Shown piece after piece: positions 26,856 through 37,400 of a stretch of DNA of 64,000 nucleotides. Made by a program: the position numbers and the translations under genes. Source of the DNA: Phycisphaerae bacterium (GTDB lineage Bacteria > Planctomycetota > Phycisphaerae > UBA1845); assembly GCA_024102815.1 (NCBI GenBank), contig JAGFJJ010000069.1:335116-399115 (forward strand). The letters are read 5' to 3'. The notes beneath the pieces are model-generated. The model ran no database searches, was not told the origin of the DNA, and saw only the letters and a program-made list of their open reading frames with translations. How positions within the stretch are numbered: the stretch's first letter is position 1; every line of letters begins with the position of its first letter.

Positions 26856-27788
26856 ATGCAACTCTGGGTACTCATCGTTGACACCTTCCGCGAAGCGCGC
26901 GACCGGCGCATCTTCTGGTTGATGCTGCTGATTTCTGTCCTCACTGCCGCGTTGATGGCATCGGTAACATTCTATCCCGACCGAGTCAGTCTGCTTTTCG
27001 GGTTGTGGGACATCCGAACGACCGCTTTCTTCACGGATCAAGGTCTCGAGCCGGATCGTGTCGGAGCCGTGGTCGTCGACGGCATCATGGATAATATTCT
27101 CGGCGCTTACGGGGTCATTCTCCTGATTATTGCTTCAGCCGGATTCTTCCCGGCGCTGCTGGAGCGCGGCGGCGTCGAGGTGCTGGTTTCCAAACCATTG
27201 CCCCGATGGCAGGTTTACCTGGGAAAATACCTCGGCGCGCTGTTTTTTGTTTTTGTCCAAGCCGGCGTGTTCGTTGGATTGACGTTCCTTGTCGCGGGAC
27301 TTCAATGGAAGGTCTGGCTGCCCGGATACCTGCTGTGCATCCCTCTGGTCGTGGTTCTGTTCAGTTATCTTTATTGCGTCACCGCGCTCGTGGGCGTGCT
27401 GACGCGAAGCACCGTCTTGGCCATCGTCTTGACCATTATTAGTTGGATCGGCTTTAGCGGCGTACAGTCACTGGGAGATACATTCGTCATGTATCCGGAA
27501 TGGCAGCAGCATCGCTCGATGTATCGGGCCGTGCAGATTGCCAGCTGGGTCGTTCCAAAGACCTCTGATTTTACGTATCTCGCCCGGCGGTGGGCTGGAT
27601 CGGCCAATCCAGTGGAGGTCATGCCCATGCCAACGGGAGAAGGCCAAACTGAGATCGTCCAGCGCGCTCAAGCGGCCGAGAAGGCCCACATGAAGCGCAG
27701 TGCCTGGCTATCGGTCGGATCCTCATTGGCATTTGAAGCCGTGATTGTAGCGCTCGGAATGGCCTACTTCTGTCGCCGCGACCTATGA
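26856..27788 (+). CDS. ABC-2 exporter permease
   Basis: Membrane partner of the preceding ATPase. The 310-residue product has about six hydrophobic helices: IFWLMLLISVLTAALMASVT at the N-terminus, ILLIIASAGFFPALLERGGV, then FFVFVQAGVFVGLTFLVAGL, LVVVLFSYLYCVTALVGVL and a final helix near AFEAVIVALGMAYF. The motif GGVEVLVSKPLPRWQVYLGKY is typical of ABC-2 permeases related to NosY. An extracytoplasmic loop of about 100 residues precedes the last helix. Its start lies three bases after the ATPase stop, so the two form one operon, perhaps also read from miaA. Confidence 0.87.
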   Translation: MQLWVLIVDTFREARDRRIFWLMLLISVLTAALMASVTFYPDRVSLLFGLWDIRTTAFFTDQGLEPDRVGAVVVDGIMDNILGAYGVILLIIASAGFFPALLERGGVEVLVSKPLPRWQVYLGKYLGALFFVFVQAGVFVGLTFLVAGLQWKVWLPGYLLCIPLVVVLFSYLYCVTALVGVLTRSTVLAIVLTIISWIGFSGVQSLGDTFVMYPEWQQHRSMYRAVQIASWVVPKTSDFTYLARRWAGSANPVEVMPMPTGEGQTEIVQRAQAAEKAHMKRSAWLSVGSSLAFEAVIVALGMAYFCRRDL

Positions 27789-27857
27789 CATGGTGCCGCT
27801 GATTGTTCCATCGTATCCGGTTCGGCAGGCCTTCCGGCTCATGCGGTTGCGCGAGAC

Positions 27858-29057
27858 TTAGCGAGGCGCATATCGTCGCGACAATTCGAGCGTCACCACC
27901 TGTTCGGCGTGGTCGCGGAGAATAGTGAGGTCGACCGCCTCGCCCGGCTTGCGGCGCTGGACCATCTCGCCGAGTTGTTCAATGGAGTTGATTCGTTCGC
28001 CATCGAGGGAAAGTAGAATGTCGTCCACGCGCAGTCCGGCCTCGGCCGCGCCCGTATTCGCATAAACCTCGTCGACGACGGCACCGTAGTCCTCCGTCCA
28101 CCCCAACGAGCGCACTTCCTCACGTCCCGCCGGGTCCGTCGCGTTCCATACGAGCACACCCAGAAACGCCGGACCGCCTGAAATCAGATCCGGGATCATT
28201 CCCGCTGCGATCGCCGATGGTATGGCAAAGCCCACTCCCTGGAACCGTCCACCGGGCGAAATAATCGCCGTGTTGATGCCGATGACCTCGCCCCGCAGAT
28301 TCACCAGCGGCCCGCCGCTGCTACCTGGACTGATCGCGGCGTCGGTCTGGATCAATCTCGCATACCGCTCAGTCTCACCCCGAATGCCGCGGCGATTGAG
28401 TGCACTGATGATTCCCTGAGTCACCGTCCGATCCAGTCCGAACGGGCTCCCCACGGCCAGCACTTCCTCTCCGACGGCCACGCGTTCACTGTCGCCCAAA
28501 GGAATTTGATGGAGCTTTTCTGAAGGAATCTGAACGACAGCCAAGTCGGTCTCGGTGTCGATCCCCACGACCTGCGCAGCGAGCTTGCGGTCGTCGGCCG
28601 TGTGCACGCGCACGCCGCTCGCCCCGTAGACGACGTGGGCATTGGTCAGAACGTATCCGCCGTCGGCATCGATGATGAACCCGCTGCCCCAGCCGCGGTC
28701 CCCGTCGAATTCTCTCTCGGACTCCGGCGGCGCCGGGGGACCGACAAGCCCGTCGCGGGACTGGCTGGGCGCCGACGTTGATTCTTTCGCGTGAAGCTCC
28801 AGATCCGCTTCCACGCTGACGACCGCCGGAATCACGGTGGCGATCACATTTTCTCGAAGTATTGCATCAGATTCCGTGGGACTGAATTCCTTGAAGCTCT
28901 CACGCATCGCCTGAATCCGGCCGCGCTCCATCGAATAGGCCCACCACTCCACGAGACCCAGTCGGACGCTCCCCACCAGCACGACAAAGGTGACCGCCAG
29001 TAGCAGCAGGAATTGCTGTAGCAGTGTCGGGGCGCGGCGGACTTCACGGTCAGACAT
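27858..29057 (-). CDS. DegP/HtrA-like serine protease, membrane-anchored
   Basis: Trypsin-like envelope protease of 399 residues. A single N-terminal membrane helix (residues 13-36) anchors it and places the protease outside the cytoplasm. The catalytic triad is His141 (LTNAHVV), Asp171 (TETDLAVV) and Ser247 (SPGSSGGPL). One PDZ domain follows (about residues 295-390; AGLRVDDILLSLDGERI). A Pro/Ser/Glu-rich linker precedes the protease domain. Typical roles are protein quality control and stress signalling. Convergent with the ABC permease gene; transcribed as a single gene. Confidence 0.93.
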   Translation of the reverse strand: MSDREVRRAPTLLQQFLLLLAVTFVVLVGSVRLGLVEWWAYSMERGRIQAMRESFKEFSPTESDAILRENVIATVIPAVVSVEADLELHAKESTSAPSQSRDGLVGPPAPPESEREFDGDRGWGSGFIIDADGGYVLTNAHVVYGASGVRVHTADDRKLAAQVVGIDTETDLAVVQIPSEKLHQIPLGDSERVAVGEEVLAVGSPFGLDRTVTQGIISALNRRGIRGETERYARLIQTDAAISPGSSGGPLVNLRGEVIGINTAIISPGGRFQGVGFAIPSAIAAGMIPDLISGGPAFLGVLVWNATDPAGREEVRSLGWTEDYGAVVDEVYANTGAAEAGLRVDDILLSLDGERINSIEQLGEMVQRRKPGEAVDLTILRDHAEQVVTLELSRRYAPR

Positions 29058-29129
29058 TGGACTTCTGCTCCAACGCGCATAACGGGGGGGCGGTCACGTC
29101 TCGAAGCAGCCCGCAATTCATCCTATGCA

Positions 29130-29804
29130 TCATGCGCAGGCCCTCCCGAGAACCATCCGCATCAGGCGGTCGGCCGTCAGGTCGCGAAGCCGCTGCACGA
29201 TGAGGTCGGCAGCGCGAAACTTCTCCGCACCATGGTGCAGGAGCACCGCCACCGCCAACGCCCCCGCCGCTTTGGCCGCCTCGACGCCCACGGGAGCGTC
29301 TTCAATTACGACGCACCGGGAAGGGGAAAGTTCCAGCCGCCTGGCCGAAAGCTCGAATACCTGCGGGTCGGGCTTGCCCCGTTCGACATCGTCCCCGCTG
29401 ACGACCGCGCGAATCAGATGCTCGGCTCCGAGCGCCTCAACCACAAGCCTGATATTGGCCGGCGGGCCGGATGAACCGATCCCTATTCGCACGCCGCGCT
29501 CCTGGAGCTCCCGCAGCAATGCGGATGCGCCATCAACCAGCGGAGGATCTTCTCGAATCAGGTCCCTGTAGATTTCCTCCTTGCGCTCGGCGAGCCGGTC
29601 AACGCAGCGCCCATCGTGCTCGTCAAACAAAACAGGGATGATCTCGCGATTGGGCCGTCCGAAGGTGCGCATGAATTGCTCGTGGGAAATGGTCGCGTCG
29701 TTTTCCTCGCCTAGCAACCGCCAACTTCGAAGGTGCGCATCGGCTGAATCGATCAAGACACCGTCCATGTCGAATATCACCCCGATGCCGTCCTTATCGA
29801 CCAT
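29130..29804 (-). CDS. HAD-superfamily hydrolase (beta-phosphoglucomutase/phosphatase-like)
   Basis: Haloacid-dehalogenase family phosphatase or phosphomutase. Motif I is VIFDMDGVLIDS, motif II lies in GIGSSGPPANI, the lysine is in VERGKPDPQVFE, and motif III is CVVIEDAPVGVEAAKAAG. The cap insertion between motifs I and II is the C1 alpha-helical kind, so small phosphosugars are likely substrates. The frame is open to 29867, but an ATG there would sit inside a TATAAT box. The ATG at 29804, with GAGGAAG upstream, gives a 224-residue protein of normal size and is preferred. Confidence 0.88.
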   Translation of the reverse strand: MVDKDGIGVIFDMDGVLIDSADAHLRSWRLLGEENDATISHEQFMRTFGRPNREIIPVLFDEHDGRCVDRLAERKEEIYRDLIREDPPLVDGASALLRELQERGVRIGIGSSGPPANIRLVVEALGAEHLIRAVVSGDDVERGKPDPQVFELSARRLELSPSRCVVIEDAPVGVEAAKAAGALAVAVLLHHGAEKFRAADLIVQRLRDLTADRLMRMVLGRACA

Positions 29805-29865
29805 CTGTTCTTCCTCTGCCCCCCCCGTCGCTGCTTCGCCCTCAGCGGAAACCTGCCCTGTGGAC

Positions 29866-29871
29866 ATTATA
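29866..29871 (-). promoter_or_regulatory. possible -10 element for the HAD phosphatase gene
   Basis: On the minus strand this reads TATAAT, a perfect consensus -10 hexamer, 62 bases before the preferred start codon. No good -35 hexamer is visible at the usual distance. The hexamer overlaps the alternative upstream ATG, which argues against that start. It lies in the short divergent region shared with the gene at 29895. Confidence 0.35.
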
Positions 29872-29894
29872 GGAAGTCCGACGGAGGATTCGAC

Positions 29895-31562
29895 GTGATT
29901 GAGCCGGCCATCGGGAGTGATTGTCGCATAAGGTCCAGCGGCCTATTCTTTGGCAAAGTCACTCAGGCACGGCCTGATCGGCGCGACTCGACCCAAGGAG
30001 ATCCTTTGCCTCCGGCGAATGAAGACAGCTCCTATGCGGATCTTGCGGCGCAGAACCCTCGACTGGACCGCCCGAAATCGCAAAGTCATCCCGGCATCAT
30101 GGCGGGGTTGTTCCTCGCGTTCCTGCTGCTTTACGGATTGACGGCCTGCCGTGGTCCGCAGTGGCAGGATTCCGGGCACCACATCGTACGCATTCTGACC
30201 GGCACCCTGGACAATCACTTAGGCCTGGCGCTTACGCACCCGTTGCATTACTGGCTGGGACGGCTCGCCTTGCGGATCGACCTGTTTGAACCCGCCCTGG
30301 CCATCACGCTGATCAGCTCGCTGTTCGGGGCGATCACAGTGGCCTGCCTTTTCGGATGCGTGTGCACGCTGACCGGCTCAACGCCAGCGGGCCTGTTTGC
30401 CGCAGCATCGCTTGGACTGGCCCACACGTTTTGGCGCGAGGCCACCCAGACGGAGATGTTCACGCTTGTCACCGCCTTGCTGACGATCGAGTGCTGGTCG
30501 ATCGTTTTGTGGTATCGTTCTCGGAGGATCCCGTATCTGTTGGCGGCCGCTCTGGCAAATGGGCTGGGTGTGAGTAACCATCTGCTCGCCCTGTTGACCA
30601 CCCCGATCGTTCTGGCCGTGGCGCTCGTAGCCTTGTGGAGGCGGCGAATCTCGCCGGGCATCCTGATTGGCGGCATTCTACTCTGGCTGATCGGCGCGGC
30701 ACCGTATGCGTTGATGGTTGTTGAACAAGGCTTTCGCACCGGTCACTGGGCCGAAACGCTTCAATCCGCCCTTTTCGGGCACCAGTATTCGCGCGAGGTA
30801 CTGAATCTGATTCCCAGCGCCGGCATGCTCGCGATCGTCGGCGCTTTCACGATGCTCAGCTTCCCGAATCTGCTGCTGCCCCTGAGTTTTCTGGGCATCG
30901 CGCGCGGACGCACCGAGATCGGAAGCGCATCATTCGCTGTCCTGCTTGCGGGACTTGGCATCCACGCCCTTTTCGCATTCCGTTACTCGGTTCCTGATCA
31001 ATATCTTTTCATGATCCCCACGTACCTGTACCTCGCTGTTTTCGGCGGTGTGGGGTTCGCGTGGTTCGAACATGGATCAACGGCGCACGGACGTCGGCGG
31101 CTCTATGTTGCCAGCGCGGTCTTATTGGCCTTGACACCGGCAATATATCTACCCGCTCCAGCCGTAGCTCGCCGGTTGGACGTCCTCGACGGACTTGAGC
31201 GCCACCGCCCCTACCGCAGCGACTATCGCTATCTCTTCTGGCCTTGGTCGGTGGCGGATACGTCCGCCGAGCGAATGAGCCGCCACGCCGTTACGCTCGC
31301 AGGTCCGGGCGGACTGATCATCGTGGGCGACGCCATGAGTGCCTGGGCCATCAGGTACGGCGCAATCGAATATGCCGATGATTCGCCGACCGTGCTCGCC
31401 AGCAAGCTCTCCGACCTCGATCCCGATCGCGTCCTCGCAGCCTTACACGAGGGACGTCGTGTTGTCTTCGTGCCGGGCGACACGAAAAAGGTCCCCAAGG
31501 CGCCGCCCGTGGGAACGTGGGAGCGCGAAGGAGACCTTTACGTACTGCGGAGTGATCGCTAG
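29895..31562 (+). CDS. DUF2723-like polytopic membrane protein, probable glycosyltransferase
   Basis: Membrane protein of 555 residues with about ten hydrophobic helices. After an unusual 68-residue soluble N-terminus, GPQWQDSGHHIVR followed by LGLALTHPLHYWLGRLAL matches the first loop of DUF2723 proteins, which are related to GT-C protein O-mannosyltransferases. The C-terminal ~150 residues are soluble (VTLAGPGGLIIVGDAMSAW; GRRVVFVPGDTKKVP). A GTG at 29895 has GGAGGA at 29883-29888, so the long N-terminus appears real, although an ATG at 30099 would begin right at the first helix. Probable role: sugar transfer to extracytoplasmic targets from a lipid carrier. Convergent with the M16 gene, only nine bases apart. 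Confidence 0.72.
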   Translation: MIEPAIGSDCRIRSSGLFFGKVTQARPDRRDSTQGDPLPPANEDSSYADLAAQNPRLDRPKSQSHPGIMAGLFLAFLLLYGLTACRGPQWQDSGHHIVRILTGTLDNHLGLALTHPLHYWLGRLALRIDLFEPALAITLISSLFGAITVACLFGCVCTLTGSTPAGLFAAASLGLAHTFWREATQTEMFTLVTALLTIECWSIVLWYRSRRIPYLLAAALANGLGVSNHLLALLTTPIVLAVALVALWRRRISPGILIGGILLWLIGAAPYALMVVEQGFRTGHWAETLQSALFGHQYSREVLNLIPSAGMLAIVGAFTMLSFPNLLLPLSFLGIARGRTEIGSASFAVLLAGLGIHALFAFRYSVPDQYLFMIPTYLYLAVFGGVGFAWFEHGSTAHGRRRLYVASAVLLALTPAIYLPAPAVARRLDVLDGLERHRPYRSDYRYLFWPWSVADTSAERMSRHAVTLAGPGGLIIVGDAMSAWAIRYGAIEYADDSPTVLASKLSDLDPDRVLAALHEGRRVVFVPGDTKKVPKAPPVGTWEREGDLYVLRSDR

Positions 31563-31571
31563 CCGACGCGT

Positions 31572-34283
31572 TCAGTTCAACAGCGATTTTGCCTCAATCA
31601 CCTTTGGCTCGGGCAGATCGAGCCCCTGAAGTTGCTCCATGATTGCCTTGCGATCACCAACGAGCACGAGCAAGGCATTCTCCAGGGGAACGGCGCTATT
31701 TGCCAGCTTGTTCAGATCATCTTCCGAAATCCGCATGACCGCGGCAAGGTCGTCTCCGATTGCCGAAAAAGGCCGACCGTAGCGGAGCATCTCAGCACCC
31801 GATCCCAGAATCCCACCAAGTCCCTCGAACGCATCGATAAGCGATCGACGTTGGGAGAGCCTCGCCTTGCGGGCCTCGTCCGCGGTGATGTCACCGTTGC
31901 GAATGCCGCGCAGCTCCTTGAGAAACTCCCCGACGGCCGGACCGCTCACGTTGGCGAACACGTCCGAGCCGGCACTGAGATAGCCGACGCTGCGGTCCAT
32001 GGTGTACCCGCTGCGGGCACCGTAGGTATAGCCGTGCTCTTCGCGCAGGTTCTGGTTGAGCCGGCTGGTGAAGCTTCCGCCCAGAATGGTCCCGAGAAGT
32101 TCGAATTTGAGCCGATTGGCATTGCCGTACACGGGGCCGGGCATCACGAAATTGATGACCGTCTGAACCGCCTCGGGACGATCGACGATCACGACTCGGA
32201 AGGGCTGTGGGGAAAGCGTCGGATAGGCCGGCTCCTGCGGGGAGGCAGCGCCACTCGGCTCCTTCCAGTCACCGAAGCGTTGCTCAAGCATGTTCTTCAA
32301 TTCATCCTGGGAAACATCGCCTGCGGCCAAAATCACCGCGGAAGACGGGCGGAAGATACGCTCGTACGCAGCCCTGGCGTCGGCGAGTGAGATGGTCGCT
32401 GCCGTCGCGGGCGTTCCTGAAGTCGGCATGCCATAAGGGTGGTCCTCGCCAAAATACTCGCGCATCGCGACAAACCGGGCGATATACCCCGGACGATCCA
32501 TGGCCTTTCGCAATCCCTCGATGTGCAGCCGATGGACGCGCTCCCACTCCTTGTCATCAAACCGGGGGCGCCGGACCGCGTCCGCGAAAAGGTCGAGCGC
32601 AGGTTCGAGATTTCGACGCAGAACCGACATCGACGCGTTGCAGTCCTCCCGCCCTGCCCACGCCGAAAAGGATGCACCGAGTTCGTCCAGGGCCTGCTCA
32701 AACGCAACGGCGTCCCTGTCGCCGGCACCCTCGTCGAGCATTCCCGCAGCGAGCACCGTGACACCCGCCTTCGGGGGTGAATCCAGCGACGATCCGCCCT
32801 TCGCCATAAGGCGGACGTCCACTAGCGGAAGTGTGGGACGCTCCCATAGATAAACGGGAATGCCGTTGGAAAGCTTGAACTCGACCGGCAAAGGGACATC
32901 GAAGTGTTCGCCTTCAGCAACGCTCGGCTGGGTGTCGCGCGGATTCACCTCCGGTGTCTCCAGCTCGGGAACGACGCGCAGGATAAGCCGAGCGTCCGGC
33001 GTCAGCACCTTGCGGGCCCACATGATGGCACTGTTGCGAGAAACCGTCCGGTAGCGGTCGAGGTCGACTTTGAAGGAGTCCGGCTCGTCGAAAAAGAACT
33101 GATATTTGTTCAGAGCGTCCGCTCGCGCCAGCAGCGACTCCAATCGAGACACGAAACTGAATTCGCGCCGCGATTTCTGCCGCTCCAGCTCCTCCGAGGT
33201 CGGTCCCTCACGGAGGAACTCTGCGATTACTTCGTCCGCCGCCGTCTCCACCTGATCGAGCGTCACACCCGGCGCGGCCGTCGCCTGGATGAAAAACAGC
33301 GAACCGAGCAGCCCCGACGCCTGGAACGCCGAGACATCGCTGGCCAGCTTGTCCTTGTAGATGAGCCGCTGGTACAGCCGGCTGGAGATGCCGTCCGCGA
33401 GGATGTCAGCCACAAGGTCCATCTCGGCATCGCCGGGCTGGAACTCGGCTGGGCTGTGGTAGACCATCATCGTTCGGGGGAATTGGACGTTGTCGGTCAA
33501 AGTTCGGGTCATCACGCCGTCGAGCTCGACGGGATCGGCCGACTTGTGCACGACGTCTGATCCGCGCTGCAGCGTGCCGAAGAGCTTCTCGACAAGCGGT
33601 TTGACATCGTCTTTGTTGAAATCCCCCGCGACCACCAGAGATGCGTTGCTCGGAACGTAGTATGTCGCGAAGAAGTTCTTCACGTCGTCGACCGTCGCGG
33701 CCTCGAGATCTTCGTGAGTGCCGATTACGGGTTCGTGGTACGGATGTTCCTCCGGATACATCATCTCATAGACTGCCAGCCAAGCCTTGGCATAGGGCTG
33801 GTTCTCATAGCTCTGCCGTCGCTCATTACGGACCACGTCGCGCTGCTTGTCGAGCTTTTCCTGCGTCATGGCTTTGCCAAGCGATTCCAGCCGGTCAGCA
33901 TCAAGCCAGAGAAGAACGGGCAGCAACTCAGCCGGCCCGCACGAGTAATAGTTGGTCCGATCCTGGCTCGTGCTGGCGTTGTTCCATCCCCCGTAGCTCT
34001 CCATGATCTGGTCGAATCGACCCTCGGGAACGCGCTCCGTGCCCATGAACATCAGATGTTCGAAGAGGTGGGCGAAACCCGACCTCCGGTCGGCCTCGTC
34101 CTTCGAGCCGACGTAGTACCATGTGTTGATGCACGCCGTCGGCAGACTGTGATCTTCGTGCAGAATGACGGTCATACCGTTGGGAAGCGTGTAGCGCTCA
34201 TACTCCACCTGCTGCGCCTTTGACGCGCTTGCCGAAGTCGTCGCGACCAGCCCTACCACCATCAGAGCGTTTAGCCTTTTCAT
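31572..34283 (-). CDS. secreted M16 (insulinase/pitrilysin) zinc peptidase
   Basis: Single-chain M16 peptidase of 903 residues with a signal peptide (residues 1-24). The N-terminal half has the inverted zinc motif HLFEH (His72, Glu75, His76) and the distal Glu in NERRQSYENQPYAKAW. The C-terminal half repeats the fold without the zinc motif (ATVLAAGMLDEGAGDRD), as is usual, and ends with a GYTYGARSGYTMDRSVGYL strand region. It would cut peptides in the periplasm and adds to the peptide-degrading set in this window. The next gene upstream is the mosaic subtilase on the same strand, about 200 bases away. Confidence 0.93.
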   Translation of the reverse strand: MKRLNALMVVGLVATTSASASKAQQVEYERYTLPNGMTVILHEDHSLPTACINTWYYVGSKDEADRRSGFAHLFEHLMFMGTERVPEGRFDQIMESYGGWNNASTSQDRTNYYSCGPAELLPVLLWLDADRLESLGKAMTQEKLDKQRDVVRNERRQSYENQPYAKAWLAVYEMMYPEEHPYHEPVIGTHEDLEAATVDDVKNFFATYYVPSNASLVVAGDFNKDDVKPLVEKLFGTLQRGSDVVHKSADPVELDGVMTRTLTDNVQFPRTMMVYHSPAEFQPGDAEMDLVADILADGISSRLYQRLIYKDKLASDVSAFQASGLLGSLFFIQATAAPGVTLDQVETAADEVIAEFLREGPTSEELERQKSRREFSFVSRLESLLARADALNKYQFFFDEPDSFKVDLDRYRTVSRNSAIMWARKVLTPDARLILRVVPELETPEVNPRDTQPSVAEGEHFDVPLPVEFKLSNGIPVYLWERPTLPLVDVRLMAKGGSSLDSPPKAGVTVLAAGMLDEGAGDRDAVAFEQALDELGASFSAWAGREDCNASMSVLRRNLEPALDLFADAVRRPRFDDKEWERVHRLHIEGLRKAMDRPGYIARFVAMREYFGEDHPYGMPTSGTPATAATISLADARAAYERIFRPSSAVILAAGDVSQDELKNMLEQRFGDWKEPSGAASPQEPAYPTLSPQPFRVVIVDRPEAVQTVINFVMPGPVYGNANRLKFELLGTILGGSFTSRLNQNLREEHGYTYGARSGYTMDRSVGYLSAGSDVFANVSGPAVGEFLKELRGIRNGDITADEARKARLSQRRSLIDAFEGLGGILGSGAEMLRYGRPFSAIGDDLAAVMRISEDDLNKLANSAVPLENALLVLVGDRKAIMEQLQGLDLPEPKVIEAKSLLN

Positions 34284-34481
34284 TCCTGTATCCTACCGGG
34301 ACATGGGTCGTTGCAGTCGTCCGCCCGATCCGGCGCGGCGACTGCTGCAAATCGTTTTCGATAGGGTAACCAGCGGGCGCTGCCGCAACCAGACGGACGC
34401 GACAGGAAACGACAGTTGCTATGACCTCGGCCCTTTCGGCGATCCCTTATCCAGCCGCCTGCCCAAACGAGCGAAATACAA

Positions 34482-37400
34482 TTACGGACAAGGCGCCGGG
34501 CAGGCTGCGGCCTCACCATCCAGGATGCGGACGAGGCGCAGAAGATCCCGGGCATCAATCCGACCGTCCGCGATGCAAGGCTCGAGATCGGACCGCACAG
34601 CCGTCTCGGCTGAAGCCCGTGTGCCTCCGTATACCTCGGTCAATGCTCCGATGTCGGCGGCATCGACGAGACCGTCCCCATTCACATCGGCGCGCCTCGG
34701 GGTCGAAATCGACACGCCGTCTGCCGGGAGGGCAAAGTCGGTCTCGACAAACGCCCTCAGCATGTAGGTACGTTGCGGCACAATGCCGTCTCGGATCACG
34801 ACCGCGCCCCACTCGGACGGAACGCGGAATTCAGGCGATTGGCCAATCGTTCCGTCCGCCTGCACAAATCCATCTGCACAGCCGGTGTCCGGTTCCGCGC
34901 TCAACCTCTCGATACCCAGTGCCACGGGCGGGAGCTGTTCCGCGACGAGCACGCGCAGTTGAGTAGGCCCGGCCGCGATCAACAGCGGCGCGGCGCACTC
35001 ATCCGGCTGGCTGTCTCCGTCCGCATCCGTGCTGTTGCCCGAGGTAAGATCACATTCATCGGGAGTTCGGTTGCGATTGCAGTCGGCGCTGCGTCCCTCC
35101 ACGATGTCTCTTCCGTCGGGCAGACCGTTATCGTTGCAGTCGCTGAACGCAACCGCCTCATCGGCGCCGATGTCAATGGCGGCGAAGATCTTCCTTGGAT
35201 CTCCCTGAATGTCCGAAGCCCCCGGATCGACAGCGAAGGCCGGATCCCCCCCGTCGATGCAGGGAGACAACGGCCCCAAGGTTACGTCGCCGTCGATCAG
35301 ACCGCGTCCGCCCGCACCCGTGTTCTGGAATAGTGGATTCCCGGTCAGGTTGCCCGGGCCCCATTCCAATGCGCTCTCCCCCGTCGTCCGCACCGACTTT
35401 GTCCCGCCGGAGATGTCGCTATAGGAAACATGCAAAATGGAATCTTCCAAATACACGACGTCCAGGTCGGGACCCGCATTTCCGTCCGGCACATCCAGCG
35501 TCAAGTTATCCCAGAGAATTGAATGCGAGAGCGTCACGATGCTCCGCTCGGCATACAGTGCGCCCGCGGTCCCTGCGCGGTTCCCCACGATGGTGGTGCC
35601 ACGGATCGTCGGCTTGGAACCCTCAATGTACAACGCCGCACCTGCCGAGAAGGAATTATTGATCAGTGCACAATTTTCGATAACTGCGTCACTCTCCACC
35701 AGCAGGATCGCCCCGCCGCGCGTATTGTTCCGAAATGTGCAGCGTCGGTAGACGGGGCGACTCCATACGTTCCAGCTTGTCAGATTGGCTTCGTTTCCCT
35801 CAATGAGGCAATCTTCAAAAAGTGGATCCGCCAGAAACAGGTTGATCGCCGCTCCCCAGTGATCCTTCAGGATGCAATTCCTCACGGTCGGGCCGGTGTA
35901 CCGCTCGACCTGAACGCCGAGAGCGCCGTTGATGATCGTGAAACCGATCAGCCGGGACCGGCGAGTCTCCTTGCCTCGAAAGCGGAATACTGCACCTACG
36001 CCGTGTCCATCGATAATGCAGTTCTCCGGCCCATTAACGCTTCGTACCGTGATAACCTTTCCTCGAAAATCGATGTCCCGGAATCCGGCGCCCACATACC
36101 ATCCATCCGCCACTGCCACGACATCCCCGGGTCCGCTGGCGTCAATAGCCGCCTGCAGCGTCGCATATTCCTGCGGCACAAGCCGTGTAACCTGGCAGTC
36201 ATCGGGGATAAGATTGTCATCCGCGTCGATACTGGTTCCGGTTCCAATGTCACAGCTATCCGCCACGCCATTGCTGTTACAGTCGGGCTCGCATTCGTCG
36301 GGAATCCCGTTACCCAGGCTGTCGCAGTCGCCGCTCGTTCCTGATGCGATGTCACATTCGTCCGGTATACCGTTGTCGTTGCAGTCCAGGCTGACACCCG
36401 TCCTGAGATCACAGTCATCGGGCGTACCGTTGCCGTTGCAGTCCGGCTCGCACTCGTCGGGAACGAGGTCGCCGTCGCAGTCCTCGCTCGTCTCGGCCGC
36501 TACGTCACATTCATCCGGCAGACCGTTGCCGTTGCAGTCGAAGCTGGTCCCCGCCGCAAAGTCGCATTCATCGGGTACGTCATTACGATTGCAATCCGGG
36601 CTGTCTCCTTGCGCGATGTCACAAATATCCCATGTGCCATTTCCATTGCAGTCCGGACCCTGCTGACATCCCTCCAGCGGGACATGAATCGTCAGGCAGG
36701 AATAGGTAAGGGGCGCAACCGCCACAGGGAAGGGACAATCGATCAGGAAGCTGCGCTCGAAATAGTCCGGATCGAGACAGAGTTGGAAGTCACCGGAAGC
36801 AGTATCGGAAATATCGAGGAGCAGGGTACCTCCGTAGGCAGGTCGGCCGGGATCGCCGGCGCAATCATCTGTCTGCACGAGCACACTGATATACTGGTAG
36901 AAGTCCGGCGGGAGCGCCTGGACAATGGTGATCGTTGTCAGATCATAAAAGATGAAGTCCTGCCGGGAACGATCCATGAACGCCCCTGCCTCCGGGGTCG
37001 GATCAACCACGGGAAGGAGCTGGCCCGTCGCCCCACTGGCAAAGCCTGTCGTATCCAGATACAGGTTGATGCCTTGAATGATGTCTGGCCACCAGCGCTC
37101 GATGTAGAACTCCACGGTGATGCGATCACCGCGATCGGCAGTGATGCTGTCGGCCGGACCGCCCGGCACGGCGCGGCCGTTGATCGCCGCTGCGCGTACG
37201 GAAAGCAAAGGGGCGCAATCCAGCGTCGGCACAAGCGATCCTGAGCAGACACCAGCCTCGCAGATGTCGTTTTCCGTGCATTCGTTTCCATCGTCACAGG
37301 TCGACGAGTTGTCCGTCCAGTAGCACAACGTGCCCGTGCAGCTCTCATCGGTGCAGGGATTGCCGTCATCACAATCCGCTTCCATGGCGCACGTCTCGCA